Positions 39,440 through 50,875 are shown, counted from the first letter of the stretch. The stretch: 64,000 nucleotides of DNA from Adineta vaga (GCA_021613535.1 CP075494.1:13268001-13332000); one strand, 5' to 3'. The notes: generated by a model not told the origin, from the letters alone. Program-made: numbers and translations.

Positions 39440-40456
39440 ATGGCTATAAATACAGATTTTTGTTCATCAAATTCCGATACAACATCTCATTGTACAGCTT
39501 GTTTCTATGGACCAAACTGTCAGTTTACTACAGCATATTATAGTATTACATCTTTAGAAATTCTTTTCTGTTCCATTGAATCGATTCCAACGAGTGTAAT
39601 ACTTAGTATTCTCTTTCTTGGTAGTCTATGTAATGTGTTTTCTATTGCGACGTTCTGTCAATCAAACACACGAGAAATTGGCAGTGGAATATATCGTTTA
39701 TGGATGTCAATTATTGGTCAAATTGGTTTAATGATTGTTGTTAGTCATTTACTTTTTGAGAAAAATCAACTAATTGCATGTTATCTTTTCGAATACCTTC
39801 GGAAAGCTTTTCATGCTCTATATGATTCATTAACAGCATGTATAGCATTAGAACGAACGATGGTAATTTATCAAGGGATTACATTTAATAAAATTGGAAG
39901 TCGACGAATAGCAAAATTAGTAATACCAATCCTGTTTTTATATCATTTTATTAGTGTTCTTTATGAACCATTTTTTCGGCAAATAGTCGATACATCGAAT
40001 CGATCTTGGTGTACATTAAAATCTTATCATTATTCACTTTTGAATTATGAAAGTACAAGAAATATATTTCATTTTATAATTCCTTATATGATTAATTTAT
40101 TATTTCCAATTCTATGGATATTTACATTGACAAAACAAAAATGTACATTATATCAAAATGTCTCAACTTGGATTAATTTACAAAATGTTTTATATACTTA
40201 TAAACATACGATTATCAGTTCTTATATTCTCGTTCTTCTTAATACACCTCGTTTTATTCTTACATTCTCATTAACTTGTATTGAACACAAATGGCAAAAT
40301 ACAGCCTATATAACAGCATATCTTCTTTCATTAATTCCAATGATGATGAATCTTTTTATCTTCGTATTACCATCTCCAAAATATCGACCTGTATTTATCG
40401 GTCTTCTTCAACGTCTTGTTCGATATAGACATCGAAATGAATATGATCGTGCATAA
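39440..40456 (+). CDS. rhodopsin-like 7TM receptor with EGF-like cysteine motif
   Basis: Single-exon 338-residue receptor. I start at the ATG giving MAINTDFCSSNS because an acceptor-like TCTTTTCAG precedes it; an upstream in-frame ATG at 39323 would add 39 residues. The short N-terminus carries CTACFYGPNCQF, the tail of an EGF-like module. Seven hydrophobic segments follow: VILSILFLGSLCNVFSIATF (TM1), WMSIIGQIGLMIVVSHLLF (TM2), a TM3 with ALERTMVIYQG, where ER replaces the usual DRY, KLVIPILFLYHFISVLYEP (TM4), FHFIIPYMINLLFPILWIF (TM5), SSYILVLLNTPRFILTFSL (TM6) and TAYLLSLIPMMMNLFIFVLPSPKYR (TM7; an N-x-x-x-F-V-L-P-S form of NPxxY). Ligand unknown; it looks like a lineage-expanded orphan receptor. 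Confidence 0.82.
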   Translation: MAINTDFCSSNSDTTSHCTACFYGPNCQFTTAYYSITSLEILFCSIESIPTSVILSILFLGSLCNVFSIATFCQSNTREIGSGIYRLWMSIIGQIGLMIVVSHLLFEKNQLIACYLFEYLRKAFHALYDSLTACIALERTMVIYQGITFNKIGSRRIAKLVIPILFLYHFISVLYEPFFRQIVDTSNRSWCTLKSYHYSLLNYESTRNIFHFIIPYMINLLFPILWIFTLTKQKCTLYQNVSTWINLQNVLYTYKHTIISSYILVLLNTPRFILTFSLTCIEHKWQNTAYITAYLLSLIPMMMNLFIFVLPSPKYRPVFIGLLQRLVRYRHRNEYDRA

Positions 40457-41600
40457 ATACAATTTATACACATTGTTTAATACTGTTGTTTCAATATAGA
40501 AGAAGAAAATCGGATAGAATCGATGAATCCTGAAGTTGAATTATTAACAAATCAAGTTTTTATCGTCTTCGCAGAACTAATAAAATACGAATGTTTGTTA
40601 TATGATTTGATCTAGTCTAAACAACTTACAATAATGTAAAGATATAAGTAATTGAAATAGAACAGAAAGAAATATCGTCATAAAACAGATGATATAGATG
40701 TGCCGAGTCAAAAGAATGCTTTGGTAACTTCATCAATTTCAGTTGTCCCATTGAATTGCTTATTTATTTAACTTATCAATTGAAAATCTACAAGTTTCCA
40801 ATTTGTATGTCATCCTTCCCCTTAATGTAAGATGCGCACTTATCACAGTTATACGCATGAAATTTCATACTTCGAAATGCATCTCATTTAAAATGTTAAT
40901 TTTGACCTCTGGAAGTACCTAAAACCAACTTGGAGGTCTCGAGAAAAGTATCTTTGCATCTTTTACGAATACTTTGATATAAAATCAAGTGAAAAGAAAA
41001 TCGACTTTTTCTCGTTTTGATTTCGACTATGCGAAAGAAAAATAAACATATTTTGTATGGCAGATTTAACTGTTCTTATCTATATCTTTAGATTTTTTAT
41101 GAACATTATTTACTAAAATAACTAAAGTCGATAAATTAGCTCGATATGCAACGCCATCTACATCGAATTTGGATATTTGTCCGTGAAGTTCTATGGCCTG
41201 GAAGCCAGATTGATCTATCGACGATGTTTTCCTACTCATAATAATTATCGTTTTGTTAAATTTTAAATCATTTCAAACAATTCTTTGTTGTAGAAAATGT
41301 ACTTAAATGAACCCTCTACTCCCTGACATTGACTAAGCATTGTACCATACATGTCCAGAAAAGATTTTCGTCGATAAATAGTCAATGCTACGATAAACTT
41401 ATCAATGACAGATAATTAAATAAATAAACTTTGTTTATTTTCATCGTCCTTCATTTTTTTTAGATATCCGATCGATTATTTTTATCTTTTATCTTTGAAT
41501 CGAATCTTCATCGGCAAAAAAGATATTTTTATCTGTGTGCCCAATATCATATTATATGTACGAATTAATAATCAACTGAAAAGAAGAAAAAGAAAACAAA
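40457..41600. other. intergenic region upstream of glycogen synthase
   Basis: 1.1 kb between two plus-strand genes. AT-rich, with AATAAA signals near the GPCR end (for example about 41040) and no credible coding frame. Confidence 0.5.
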
Positions 41601-44600
41601 ATGCCAATTTCAAAAATAAAACATGCTGCAAAATCATTGAGAACGTTTCAAGGTATTAATTTTGAATCTTGTTTGGATAATGGTGAAACTGCAGAACAGA
41701 TGAATAAATGGCTCCTAGAAGTATCATGGGAAGTCGCTAATAAAGGTAAACAAATTATTCGCATTGATTGTTTATCGAATGAATTCATTTAGTTGGTGGA
41801 ATCTATACGGTTATTCGTTCAAAAGTACCAATAACGAAAAAAGAATATGGAAATAATTATATATGTATGGGTCCATATAATGACTCATTTGTTAAAACTG
41901 AAGTTGAAGTTGGTGAATCAAAAATTGAAGCAATACGAGAAACAGTTAATGAGATGAAACGTTATGGTGTTCATGTAAATTGAACGAAATCGATTTAATT
42001 AAAACTTGAAATGATTCTTATAGGTTGTTACAGGCAATTGGTTAATTGAAGGTTTTCCACAAGTTGTTCTCTTTGACATCGGTTCAGCTGCACATCGATT
42101 AGATGGATGGAAAGGTGATTTTTTCGAAAATGCTCATATTGGAATTCCATACCATGATCGAGAATCGAATGATGCATTAATTTTTGGTTTTTGTGTTTTT
42201 TGGTTTATTGGAACAGTGAGTTGAATGATGAAATATATTGTTTCATGTACTATGAAATATTTTTATAGTTTATTGAACATGTTAAACGAATCAAAAAGTG
42301 TTATGTCATTGCTCATTTTCATGAATGGTTAGCAGGTGTTGGTCTAGTGATGACACGACTTCGTGGTTATGATTGTTCATTGATATTTACAACTCATGCA
42401 ACACTTTTGGGACGATATTTATGTGCTGGTTCAACTGATTTTTATAATCATTTAAGTTGGGTAAGAATCTTTGTTTTATAAGACAATGTCGAATTGAACT
42501 TTGTTTTGTTTTTATAGTTCGATCTAGATAAAGAAGCTGGTGATCGACAAATCTATCATCGATATTGTATCGAAAGAGCTGCTGCTTCTTGTGCGCATGT
42601 TTTTACAACAGTTTCAAAAATAACTGGCATCGAATCGGAATATTTATTAAATAGAAAACCTGGTAAAGAAAATCTTTTTCTGTTTATATTATGTTCATTT
42701 TGCTCTACATATGATTTTTAATTTTTTGCTCTCAGATATATTGACGCCCAATGGGCTTAATGTTCAAACATTTGCTGCTTTGCATGAATTTCAAAATATT
42801 CATGCTCAAAATAAAGAAAAATTGAATGCATTCATACGCGGACATTTCTACGGGTAATATTTGTTTTTCCATAGATCTTTTAACACCCAATGGTTTAAAT
42901 ATTCAATTATATCGACGTAAATCACGTTCGATGTGGACAGTAGATCCAATGCTTGTATCACAAGAAAGAATAACAAATTTTGTACAAGGACATTTTCTAG
43001 GGTAGAGTACTATTAACGACAAAATGTATTGATTTTGCAATAGAACTTCTTATTTCTTTCTTTCTTGTCTCGTCTTGTCTCGTCTCCTTTTCCTTCTACA
43101 AATTTTATTCATTTAGACATTATGATTTCGATTTGGATAAGACTCTATACTTCTTCATTGCTGGACGATATGAATTTACGAATAAAGGTGCGGATATGTT
43201 CATTGAATCACTAGCTCGATTAAATCATATGCTTAAAGTATGAGAACATCTATTCTTCAATCATTGTTACATGATTTATTCTTTTGCAGTCATCTGGTTC
43301 TGATGTGACCATCGTTGCATTTATGATCTTTCCGACATCAACAAATAATTTCAATATCGAATCATTAAGAGGACAATCAGTTGCTAAAATGCTTCGTGAT
43401 ACTGTACAAAATGTCCAAAGTGAAATTGGCAAACGACTTTATGAAATTTGTCTCAGGTAAAAAATTGTTGTTCACTGGAATAAACACCGATTTTTTCGAA
43501 ATAATAAAGAACGATCAATGATTAGTATTTGAGTTTTCAAGTGAATTATTATATTATTTGAAAAGAATACTGACATTCTTTTGAATGCAATCCTCTGATT
43601 CATCGAAAACAAAACATAGTTATATTTAGTAACAGACACGTGAAAGAATAGAACAAGGAGTAAAAAACGACTAACTGATAGGTATATCTAGAGAATGCAT
43701 ATTGTGTAAAATACCTAATCTATATGGTTAGTCTGTTTTTCATTTCAGAGGTCGACTTCCAACGCCAGACCAGATATTACATCCGAGTGATTTAATTGAA
43801 TTGAAAAAATGTATCTATGCTTCACAAGTATATTATTTTTCTCTGCGTATTTCTTCTTATTCTTCCTTTATGTGGTTTCTTTTTCTTAGCGATCAAACTT
43901 GCCACCAATATGTACACATAATGTAACTAATGATTCAACAGATCCTATATTGAATGCACTACGTCGTTGTCAATTATTTAATGGACGATATGATCGTGTT
44001 AAAGTTATATTTCATCCGGAATTTTTACGTTCAACAAGTCCATTATTACCAATGGATTATGAAGAATTTGTTCGCGGTTGTCATCTAGGTGTTTTTCCGT
44101 CTTATTATGAACCATGGGGTTATACACCAGCTGAATGTACCGTTATGGGAGTACCAAATATCTCTACAAATCTAAGTGGATTTGGTTGTTTTATGGAAGA
44201 ACATGTTCAACAAGCTGAAACATACGGTATTTATGTTGTTGATAGAAGATATAAAAGCGCAGAAGAATCTTGCCAACAGCTAGCTCAAGTAAATAGAGAA
44301 ATTTCTTTACTATTCCAGACTATTTTTAAAATTCTGATTTTGGTTTCATTTTTTAGTACATGTTCGATTTTTCACAACTTACTCGACGACAACGTATTAT
44401 TCTACGTAATCGTACTGAACGATTAAGTGAACTATTAGATTGGAATACATTGGGCATTGTAAGTCCATAAGTATATTAAGTGAGAATAATTTGAATGTAA
44501 TCACATTTATAGTATTATTATCGGGCTCGACAAATGGCTTTACAACGTACTCATCCCGAATTTGAAGAAGAAGCACTTCACTTTGTATGAATATTCTTTT

Positions 44601-45441
44601 ACTTCAATGAATAATAGTCATAATAATACTTCGTTAATTATTTATTTAGACTAGTCAAACATTTTCTGGTCCGTCAACACCTGCAGTGTCTCGTTCATCC
44701 ACACCAGCACCACCAGATCGTGAAGATGCGAGTGATGAAGAAGAGGAACAAGATCAACCATCATCTCCACATCATCAAGAACAGAATACATTCGAAAAGG
44801 TAATATCATTGAAGATGCAGAGCGCTATAACTATTCAATTATAAATGTTACACAGTTTCACGATAAGAAAATTTATTTCAATTTTATTTTTACATGTTTA
44901 GATATCTGAACAGAAAACACCGTCAACAACTCGCGAAAGTTATGAACCACATTTGGAACGTGCGGATTCTGTTCGACTTCTTTCAAATAATAAAAATCTT
45001 CGCCAAGCTGCTGTTGCTGCTGCTAATGCCGCCGCTGCTAACGATCCACAATTTGAACCTCATCTAACTGATGCCAATGATGATGAAGTTCAAGAGCTAA
45101 CCCGTGGAAACCAAAACCAAACAAATACTTATGTTAGTACAAGTAATAGTAAACCAGGATTATTACCTGATGCTCAAACAACAGCATTCAATAAAAAGCT
45201 CAATCTAGGCCTACCTAATCAAGGTACGTTTGCAGATCCACATGATGGTCAAAAACAAGCACCCGATGGTGACAATAAATCATCAGTATCGACACAAGAT
45301 GATATGCCATCTGCTCATGTTCTACATAAATCATTAAGTGGAAATAATACAACATCCTTTGCACCCATTAGTTCATCTAATACTCAATATAAATCAGCAT
45401 TTGTTGATCAACAAGCTGCCAAAACCACCGGCAAAGAATAA
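41601..45441 (+). CDS. GYS1: glycogen synthase
   Basis: UDP-glucose-dependent glycogen synthase (GT3, GT-B fold). Fourteen exons per transcript, all in phase, give 867 residues with exon 6A or 870 with 6B. Landmarks: [17 protein letters not shown] (UDP-glucose-binding loop), [42 protein letters not shown], and [14 protein letters not shown], which holds the two catalytic-site glutamates. [19 protein letters not shown] is the arginine cluster that senses glucose-6-phosphate. The tail of about 260 residues has SP sites next to an acidic run ([20 protein letters not shown]), like the regulatory phosphorylation region of animal enzymes, and then a longer Asn/Ala/Gln-rich extension absent from human GYS1. 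Exon 6 exists in two alternative copies, described separately. The muscle/liver distinction does not apply here. Confidence 0.95.
42736..42853 (+). other. glycogen synthase alternative exon 6A (canonical)
   Basis: 118-nt exon, entered in phase 1 and left in phase 2. It encodes [19 protein letters not shown] and onward to RGHFYG, matching the conserved animal and yeast sequence (NGLNV..F.A.HEFQNLHA). It can splice to the exon at 43117 through a 263-nt intron. Confidence 0.9.
42875..43001 (+). other. glycogen synthase alternative exon 6B (divergent duplicate)
   Basis: 127-nt exon with the same entry and exit phases as 6A. It begins [18 protein letters not shown] and ends VQGHFLG, so both ends match 6A, but the middle (HEFQNIHAQ in 6A) is replaced by an unrelated basic and aromatic stretch. 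It has its own acceptor (TTTTTCCATAG) and donor (GTAGAG). The gap to 6A is 21 nt, and inclusion of both exons would break the frame, so the pair should be mutually exclusive. Confidence 0.85.
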
Positions 45442-45493
45442 ATGTAGTTCTCAACCATGAAACCATTTAGTCTTTCACGTATTCCCAATTAAC

Positions 45494-45879
45494 AACATTT
45501 ATTTCCAATCAATAGAAAAATCCCTTAGTATTATGTTCTAATCCTGCTTCGTAGAAGACTTGATCAACATACATATAGTATTATCTTAGTATTGGATTTA
45601 GTTTATTTTGATTCTATTTTAAATAAATCGTTTTATCCAAGCATTAGAAAAAAAGCAATCATACTAAATCTATTCACGGAATACTCATTACATTTCCTGG
45701 ATAGATGAAAACAGGAATACGAACAGGGGGAGACGAACTTGATCGCCGTGACACGGACAAGTTTTTCAGAAATTATTTGTAAACGAATGAATGAAGAATG
45801 TTACTTTAAACTAAGTAAGAATGTGTTTCGTACATTTTTGTAAACAAATTGGATAGGAAACCCTTTGAAATCATGAGAC
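45494..45879. repeat. left copy of the CEP76 3'-end duplication
   Basis: Direct repeat of 51078-51570, at an offset of about 5584 bp. The first ~182 bp differ by only two substitutions and one single-base indel. The remainder is clearly more diverged and lacks ~80 bp present in the right copy. AATAAA lies at about 45623 within it, so it may supply the glycogen synthase poly(A) site. Confidence 0.9.
45690..45879 (-). pseudogene. decayed CEP76 C-terminal fragment
   Basis: Minus-strand relic of the last two CEP76 exons and the intron between them. FKGFPIQFVYKNVR is still readable, then the intron-like GTAACATTC segment, then a degraded match to the final exon with missing residues and frame damage. 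The intact counterpart is at 51297-51570 in CEP76 itself. It cannot encode a functional product. Confidence 0.8.
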
Positions 45880-46606
45880 AACAAAGTTCATGAAATAACA
45901 CACGAGACGATCTACTTATATTTGTTTAGCCGTTTTGTCACTACCACAAATGAGAAAGCAACACTTATACCAAGTCATTCTTCACAGAGCAATTTACAAA
46001 AACCAGTTAATCTAGACACAGTTTCTAGTGGAAATTATTTGGAATATCTACGCCACAAGCACTGTTTTTACATCTTCCGTTTTTTTCTGATGCATCTCGG
46101 AATATTACATCGATTTTAGAATGAATAAGTGGAGAAAGAGTACGTCACACCAAGTGCATTCGAACAGAAGTGCAGTTTAGTAATCTTTTCCCGTTTGATG
46201 TATACATCGATTGAAAGTTATAATATCATATTTTAAATGTGTGAATATTCAAAATAAAAAGAAGTGAAATGATTTACAAAGCTTTTATTATTCACTCGTT
46301 AGAATAATGAATGAAATACAGCTTCGTTGCTAAGCTAATATAGGTCGAAGATGCAATCTTGATAGATGCCGCGAGTTTATAGGATGAAATATGATCCGAG
46401 TTCATCAAGATTTTCAAAAAATCCTTTGAATTAAAGTCTCATAGATAGTGAAGTAAAATACTATTTATACATACTACCTTTCTACCCATCTAAATAAAAG
46501 ATTCCAACTTATTAAGATCGCATCCAATCACGATTATCGTAATTTTTCTCAATTTATTTCTTGCCACTCATTGAACACAATTAACTTTTAAAAGATATAT
46601 AGTTTT

Positions 46607-49600
46607 ATGCTTACCAAATTGTCAAATTACCATTTAACATCCTTGATTATCTTCCTAAGAACTTCAACTTCAACTAATGTTCGCTCTGATTTTGATTTGG
46701 TAAAACAAATGAAATTCTATAACGATAATCAACAATTTAACAAAGTTCTTCAATTATTTGATGATTATAAGAAAAACAATAAGACTCCTACATTCTCAAG
46801 TATAACTATTACACAAGCGTTGAAAGCATGTACACAGCTGAGAGACATTCAATATGGTAAGAGTATTCATCGTCTTGTTTCTGAACGTGTACAAGAAGAT
46901 TATTACATATTTTCATCATTAATTCACATGTATAGTAAGTTTCATAAAGAGATTTTCTCTCACATTGCTTCTCTTTCGTTCAATAGTGCAATGTGGTGAT
47001 ATGACAAATGCTGAAACATTATTCGCGAAAATAACAAATAAAACACTGCCAGTCTACGGAGCCATGATGAAAGGTAATTAACTGCTGCCTTTTTTAGCTA
47101 TTTCAAGTCATTATTTCTATTTAGGTTATCTGAAAAACAATCAAGCACAAAAAGCAATTGATCTTTTCAGTACAATTGAGAAACCTGGTGAAGTGACAGT
47201 CAATCTTTTCTTTAACGCGTGTGCACAGTTAGGAACACATGAAGCTTTGGATTTAGTGAAGAATGTTTTGAAACAAATTCCAAAATCGTTTCATGGAAAT
47301 TCATACATTAGACCGTCTCTAATCGATGCATCAATGAAATGTAAAAATATCAAATATGCTGAAAGCGTCTTTAACAGAATAACGGGAAAAACATTAGCAA
47401 TGTATGGCGCAATGATAAAAGGTCATCTACTTTTTCTACATGATTATGTTAAATCTTTGTTTGTTTTTTTCATCTCTTTTTTGTAGGGTATGTAAGTAAC
47501 AATGAAGCAAGGAAAGCAATTGAGCTATTCAATGAAGTGAAACAACCTGATGAAATTCTTTTCAATGTATTGTTCAATGCTTGTGCTCAATTAAGAACTG
47601 ATGAAGCTTTGAATACAATATATCGAATTCTAAAACAAATGCCAAAGCCCTTTCACTCAAATCCACTTGTTGTCACCTCATTAGTGGATGCATTGATGAA
47701 ATGTGGTGATACGAATCGAGCTGAATCTATCTTTGGTCAAGCGACCAACAAAACACAGTCTATGTATGGGGCAATGATGAAAGGTAAGTGTCCATATTGT
47801 ATATCATGTAATGATCCGAACTTAATATTTATTATCAGGTTACATCGAAAATAATCAAGTCAATCAAGCAATTAATCTTTTCAAGGAAATCAAAAACCCA
47901 AATGATGTGATTCTGATAATTTTATTCAATGGTTGTGCTCGTCTGAAGACAAAAGAAGCATTGGATTTGACCAGAAAAGTTTCGAGACAAATGCCAACAT
48001 CTTGCGATTCCAATTCTCGCCTAATAACTTCATTATTAGATGCATTAATGAAGTGTGGAGATATTCAGCAAGCAGAAAAAATATTTCATACGTCAAGAAT
48101 CAAAGTCTCTGCAATGTATGGTGCAATGATGAAAGGTAACGTATGCGGTTGTGAATGAATCGATTGATAGCCAAGTTTTTTTTTCTATTTTTAGGGTACA
48201 TTGAGAATAATGACGCAAAAAAAGCAATTGATCTTTTCTATAAAATCAAACAGCATGATGCGATTGTGTTCAATCTCGTGTTTAGTGCTTGTACACGATT
48301 AGAAAGCAGTGAAAAATCGTATCTTATAGAAACGATTTTGAAACAGATGCCAGTATCATATTATTCAAATCCGCTTCTTGTCACTTCGTTGTTGAATGCA
48401 TTAATGTCATGTAACGATGTTGACCAAGCTGAAGCGATATTTAATCAATCAGTCAACAAAACATTATCGATGTATGGAGCTTTGATGAAAGGTGCGTATC
48501 AATTTTATTATCATATGTAAGATTATGCTCAAGATGTTGTTGTCGTTTTTAGGTTATATAAGAAAGAATGAAGCCGAGAAAGCCATTGGTCTTTTCGAAC
48601 AAGTCAACGATCCTGATGAAATCGTATTGAATCTGCTGTTCAATGCTTGTGCTCAAGACAGAACTTCGAAAGCATTGAGTTTGGTACAGAATATGTTTCA
48701 GAAGATGCCAAAATCTTTTCATTCCAATTTACTTCTAATCACTTCATTGTTGGATGCATTGATGAAATGTGGTGATGTTAATCAAGCTCAGTCGATATTT
48801 GACCAATCAAAAAATAAAACATTGCCTATGTATGGAGCCATGATGAAAGGTGAGACTTTTTTTATATTACAAAAAATGTTTAATAAAAATGTGTTTTAGG
48901 GTTTGTTTTCAATGAATTACCATCGAAAGCAATAGATCTCTTCGACAAAATACATGAACCAGATGAAATTAATTTTACTATATTTTTCAATGCTTGTGGA
49001 CTACTAGGAACGAATGTTGAATTAAATAGAATGAAAGATGCTTTGAACAGAATGCCTGAATCTTTTCTTTCGAATGATTATCTGGTTCATTCTTTAATCG
49101 ACAGTTTGATGAACTGCGGTGATACTCAATGTGCTGAAGCTTACTTTCATAAAGCAACGAAAAAGACATTGTCAATGTATGTAATCATGATGAATGGTTA
49201 TAATAATAACGAATTTCCTTCGAAAACATTACATTTATTCGATCAAATGATAGATCATGATTTAGAACGAGACAATGTTACATACCTACGCTTAATAAAA
49301 GCTTTATCGATGATTGGTGATTATTCAACTGCTCAATCCTATGTCACCAACGTTCCTCATGAATTTTTCGGGAATAAATTTATTTCAAGTGCATTGATCG
49401 ATATGTGGGTATGTGTAATCAATCTTTTCGTTTTGGTTTTTCTCAAAAAATTAATTTAGGGAAGAGTTGGTAAAGTTGATCATGCAAAACAAGTATTTGA
49501 ACAAGTTCGTGATAAAGATTCGTGTGTATATACAACAATGAGTTTGTATCATAGCAGTACTTTGGTACATTTCCTCATCATATTATTCATTTTTAGTTAA

Positions 49601-50875
49601 TTCTTATGGTTTGAATGGTTGCGGTAGTGAAGCTGTTGATCTTTATCGTAAAATGTCGAGACAATCAGTCTCTGAAGTGACAAATATTTGTGTACTGAAT
49701 GCTTGCTCACATTCCAGACTAGTGGATGAGGCTCGTACAATCTTTGAAAATATTTCGATCAAAACTGAAAGAATTTACAGTGCAATGGTGATAAATGGAC
49801 TATTTTATTTTACGTTTCGTATAATTTCTGTTGTTTGATTCGTTTAGATTGATTGTTTATGTCGAGCATCGTATTTTGAAGAAGCTCAATTTCTCATCGA
49901 TGAACATGAAAGATCAAATCCACCTTTTTTAACAATGTATAGTGAGTACTGATTTTCCTCAATGTGTTTTACAATCCATTGATGTTATTAAGAAACATGT
50001 GCTAGATCGGATAAGTAGTACCAAGCAAAAATGTTTTATTTCGTAGAGATGAAACCAATCAGTCAAATATTGTTTTCATGAGAGAATCATTAATGGCACT
50101 GATGAGACAGCTTTGATTTCGTTGTAATTATTTTATTTCTAGTGGCAATGTTATCAGGTGCAAGAAATGTTCGGAACGTTGATTTGTCTGAAAAAATTCA
50201 TGATCGAATGAAGAAACTGTTTCCCAAATCAACAGAATCATTGACAGCAGCAACAGTCCTTCTTGCCAATACTTATGGATCAGCAGGAGAAAGTGTAAAG
50301 GCAGCAGCTTTACGAGAGCATTTACATCAATCTGATGTAAAGAAGAAAATTGGTGCCTCATGGACTACGATCAATGGACAAGTGTTTGTAAGTGTCAAGT
50401 TTTCGTTATAGTTAACATATGATATGTGAGATGATTTTTTTATAGAAATTTCAAGCTCATGATGTAGCTCATCCTCGATCTGCTGAAATCTATAGTGAAA
50501 CCAAGAAAATTTCGAAAGAACTCGTTGAACATGGTCATGTGTATGACTCAAGTTGAATTACGCGACCACTATATCAGAGTGAAACGGTTGCATCAGCACT
50601 CAATGGACATAGTGAACGCTTAGCAGTTGCTTGGAACTTTGTGGTGAATCCCAAAACAACAAGAATACAAGTGACCAAAAATCTTCGTATTTGTGGCGAT
50701 TGTCGTAAGTGATTATTATTGTTTTCTTATCAGTTTTCTTTTTACTTTGATTTTCATAGATAAAGCAATGAAATTGATTGCACAAATTCGACAGTGCGAA
50801 ATTGTTATCAGCGATGCTAATCGCATTCATCATTTCTCCACCGACGGTACATGTTCTTGCAATGAATTTTTTTGA
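46607..50875 (+). CDS. plant-type PPR protein with E/DYW deaminase domain (premature stop in DYW)
   Basis: Organellar RNA-binding PPR protein of the PLS-DYW class, which in plants carries out site-specific C-to-U RNA editing. Fourteen exons join in phase to 1132 codons. The start MLTKLSNYHLTSLIIFLRTS is basic and hydroxylated, suiting mitochondrial import. Five consecutive exons (47125-47421, 47487-47783, 47839-48135, 48195-48491, 48553-48849) are each exactly 297 nt. Each encodes a 99-residue module running from GY..NN.A..AI.LF to MYGAMMKG. The C-terminus has an E-like region (ASWTTINGQVFKFQAHDVAHP) and a DYW domain with the deaminase motif (GHSERLA, CGDCH) and DANRIHHF, ending CSCNEFF where plants have DYW. 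An in-frame TGA at 50554-50556 (codon 1044) precedes the deaminase core. Likely a horizontally acquired gene; activity is uncertain. Confidence 0.9.
47125..48849 (+). repeat. five-fold tandem exon duplication (297-nt PPR modules)
   Basis: Five units, each a 297-nt phase-1/phase-1 exon plus a 55-65-nt intron, repeat with a period of about 350-360 bp. The introns interrupt the same glycine codon after MMK in every unit. The exons are symmetric, so unit gain or loss keeps the frame. The flanking exons (46987-47073 and 48900 onward) carry partial versions of the same unit. Confidence 0.93.
50554..50556 (+). other. in-frame TGA in the DYW domain of the PPR gene
   Basis: The codon lies between YDSS and ITRPLYQSE, where DYW proteins of this style appear to have Trp, so TGG to TGA is the simplest change. 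A 39-nt in-frame GT...AG segment (50539-50577) would remove it, but that would be 10 nt shorter than any other intron measured in this window. Confidence 0.8.

Larger units (their letters stand above)
45442..46606. other. region between glycogen synthase and the PPR gene
   Basis: 1.2 kb. Its first part (45494-45879) is a direct duplicate of the CEP76 3' end, listed separately. The rest, about 45880-46606, is AT-rich with no recognisable coding sequence and probably forms the 5' flank of the PPR gene. Confidence 0.6.

Noticed and set aside
42854-42874. 21-nt segment with GT...AG ends between the two glycogen synthase exons, as an ultra-short intron
   Set aside because: It is less than half the smallest intron seen here (~49 nt), and removing it would join the two exons out of frame with the next one.
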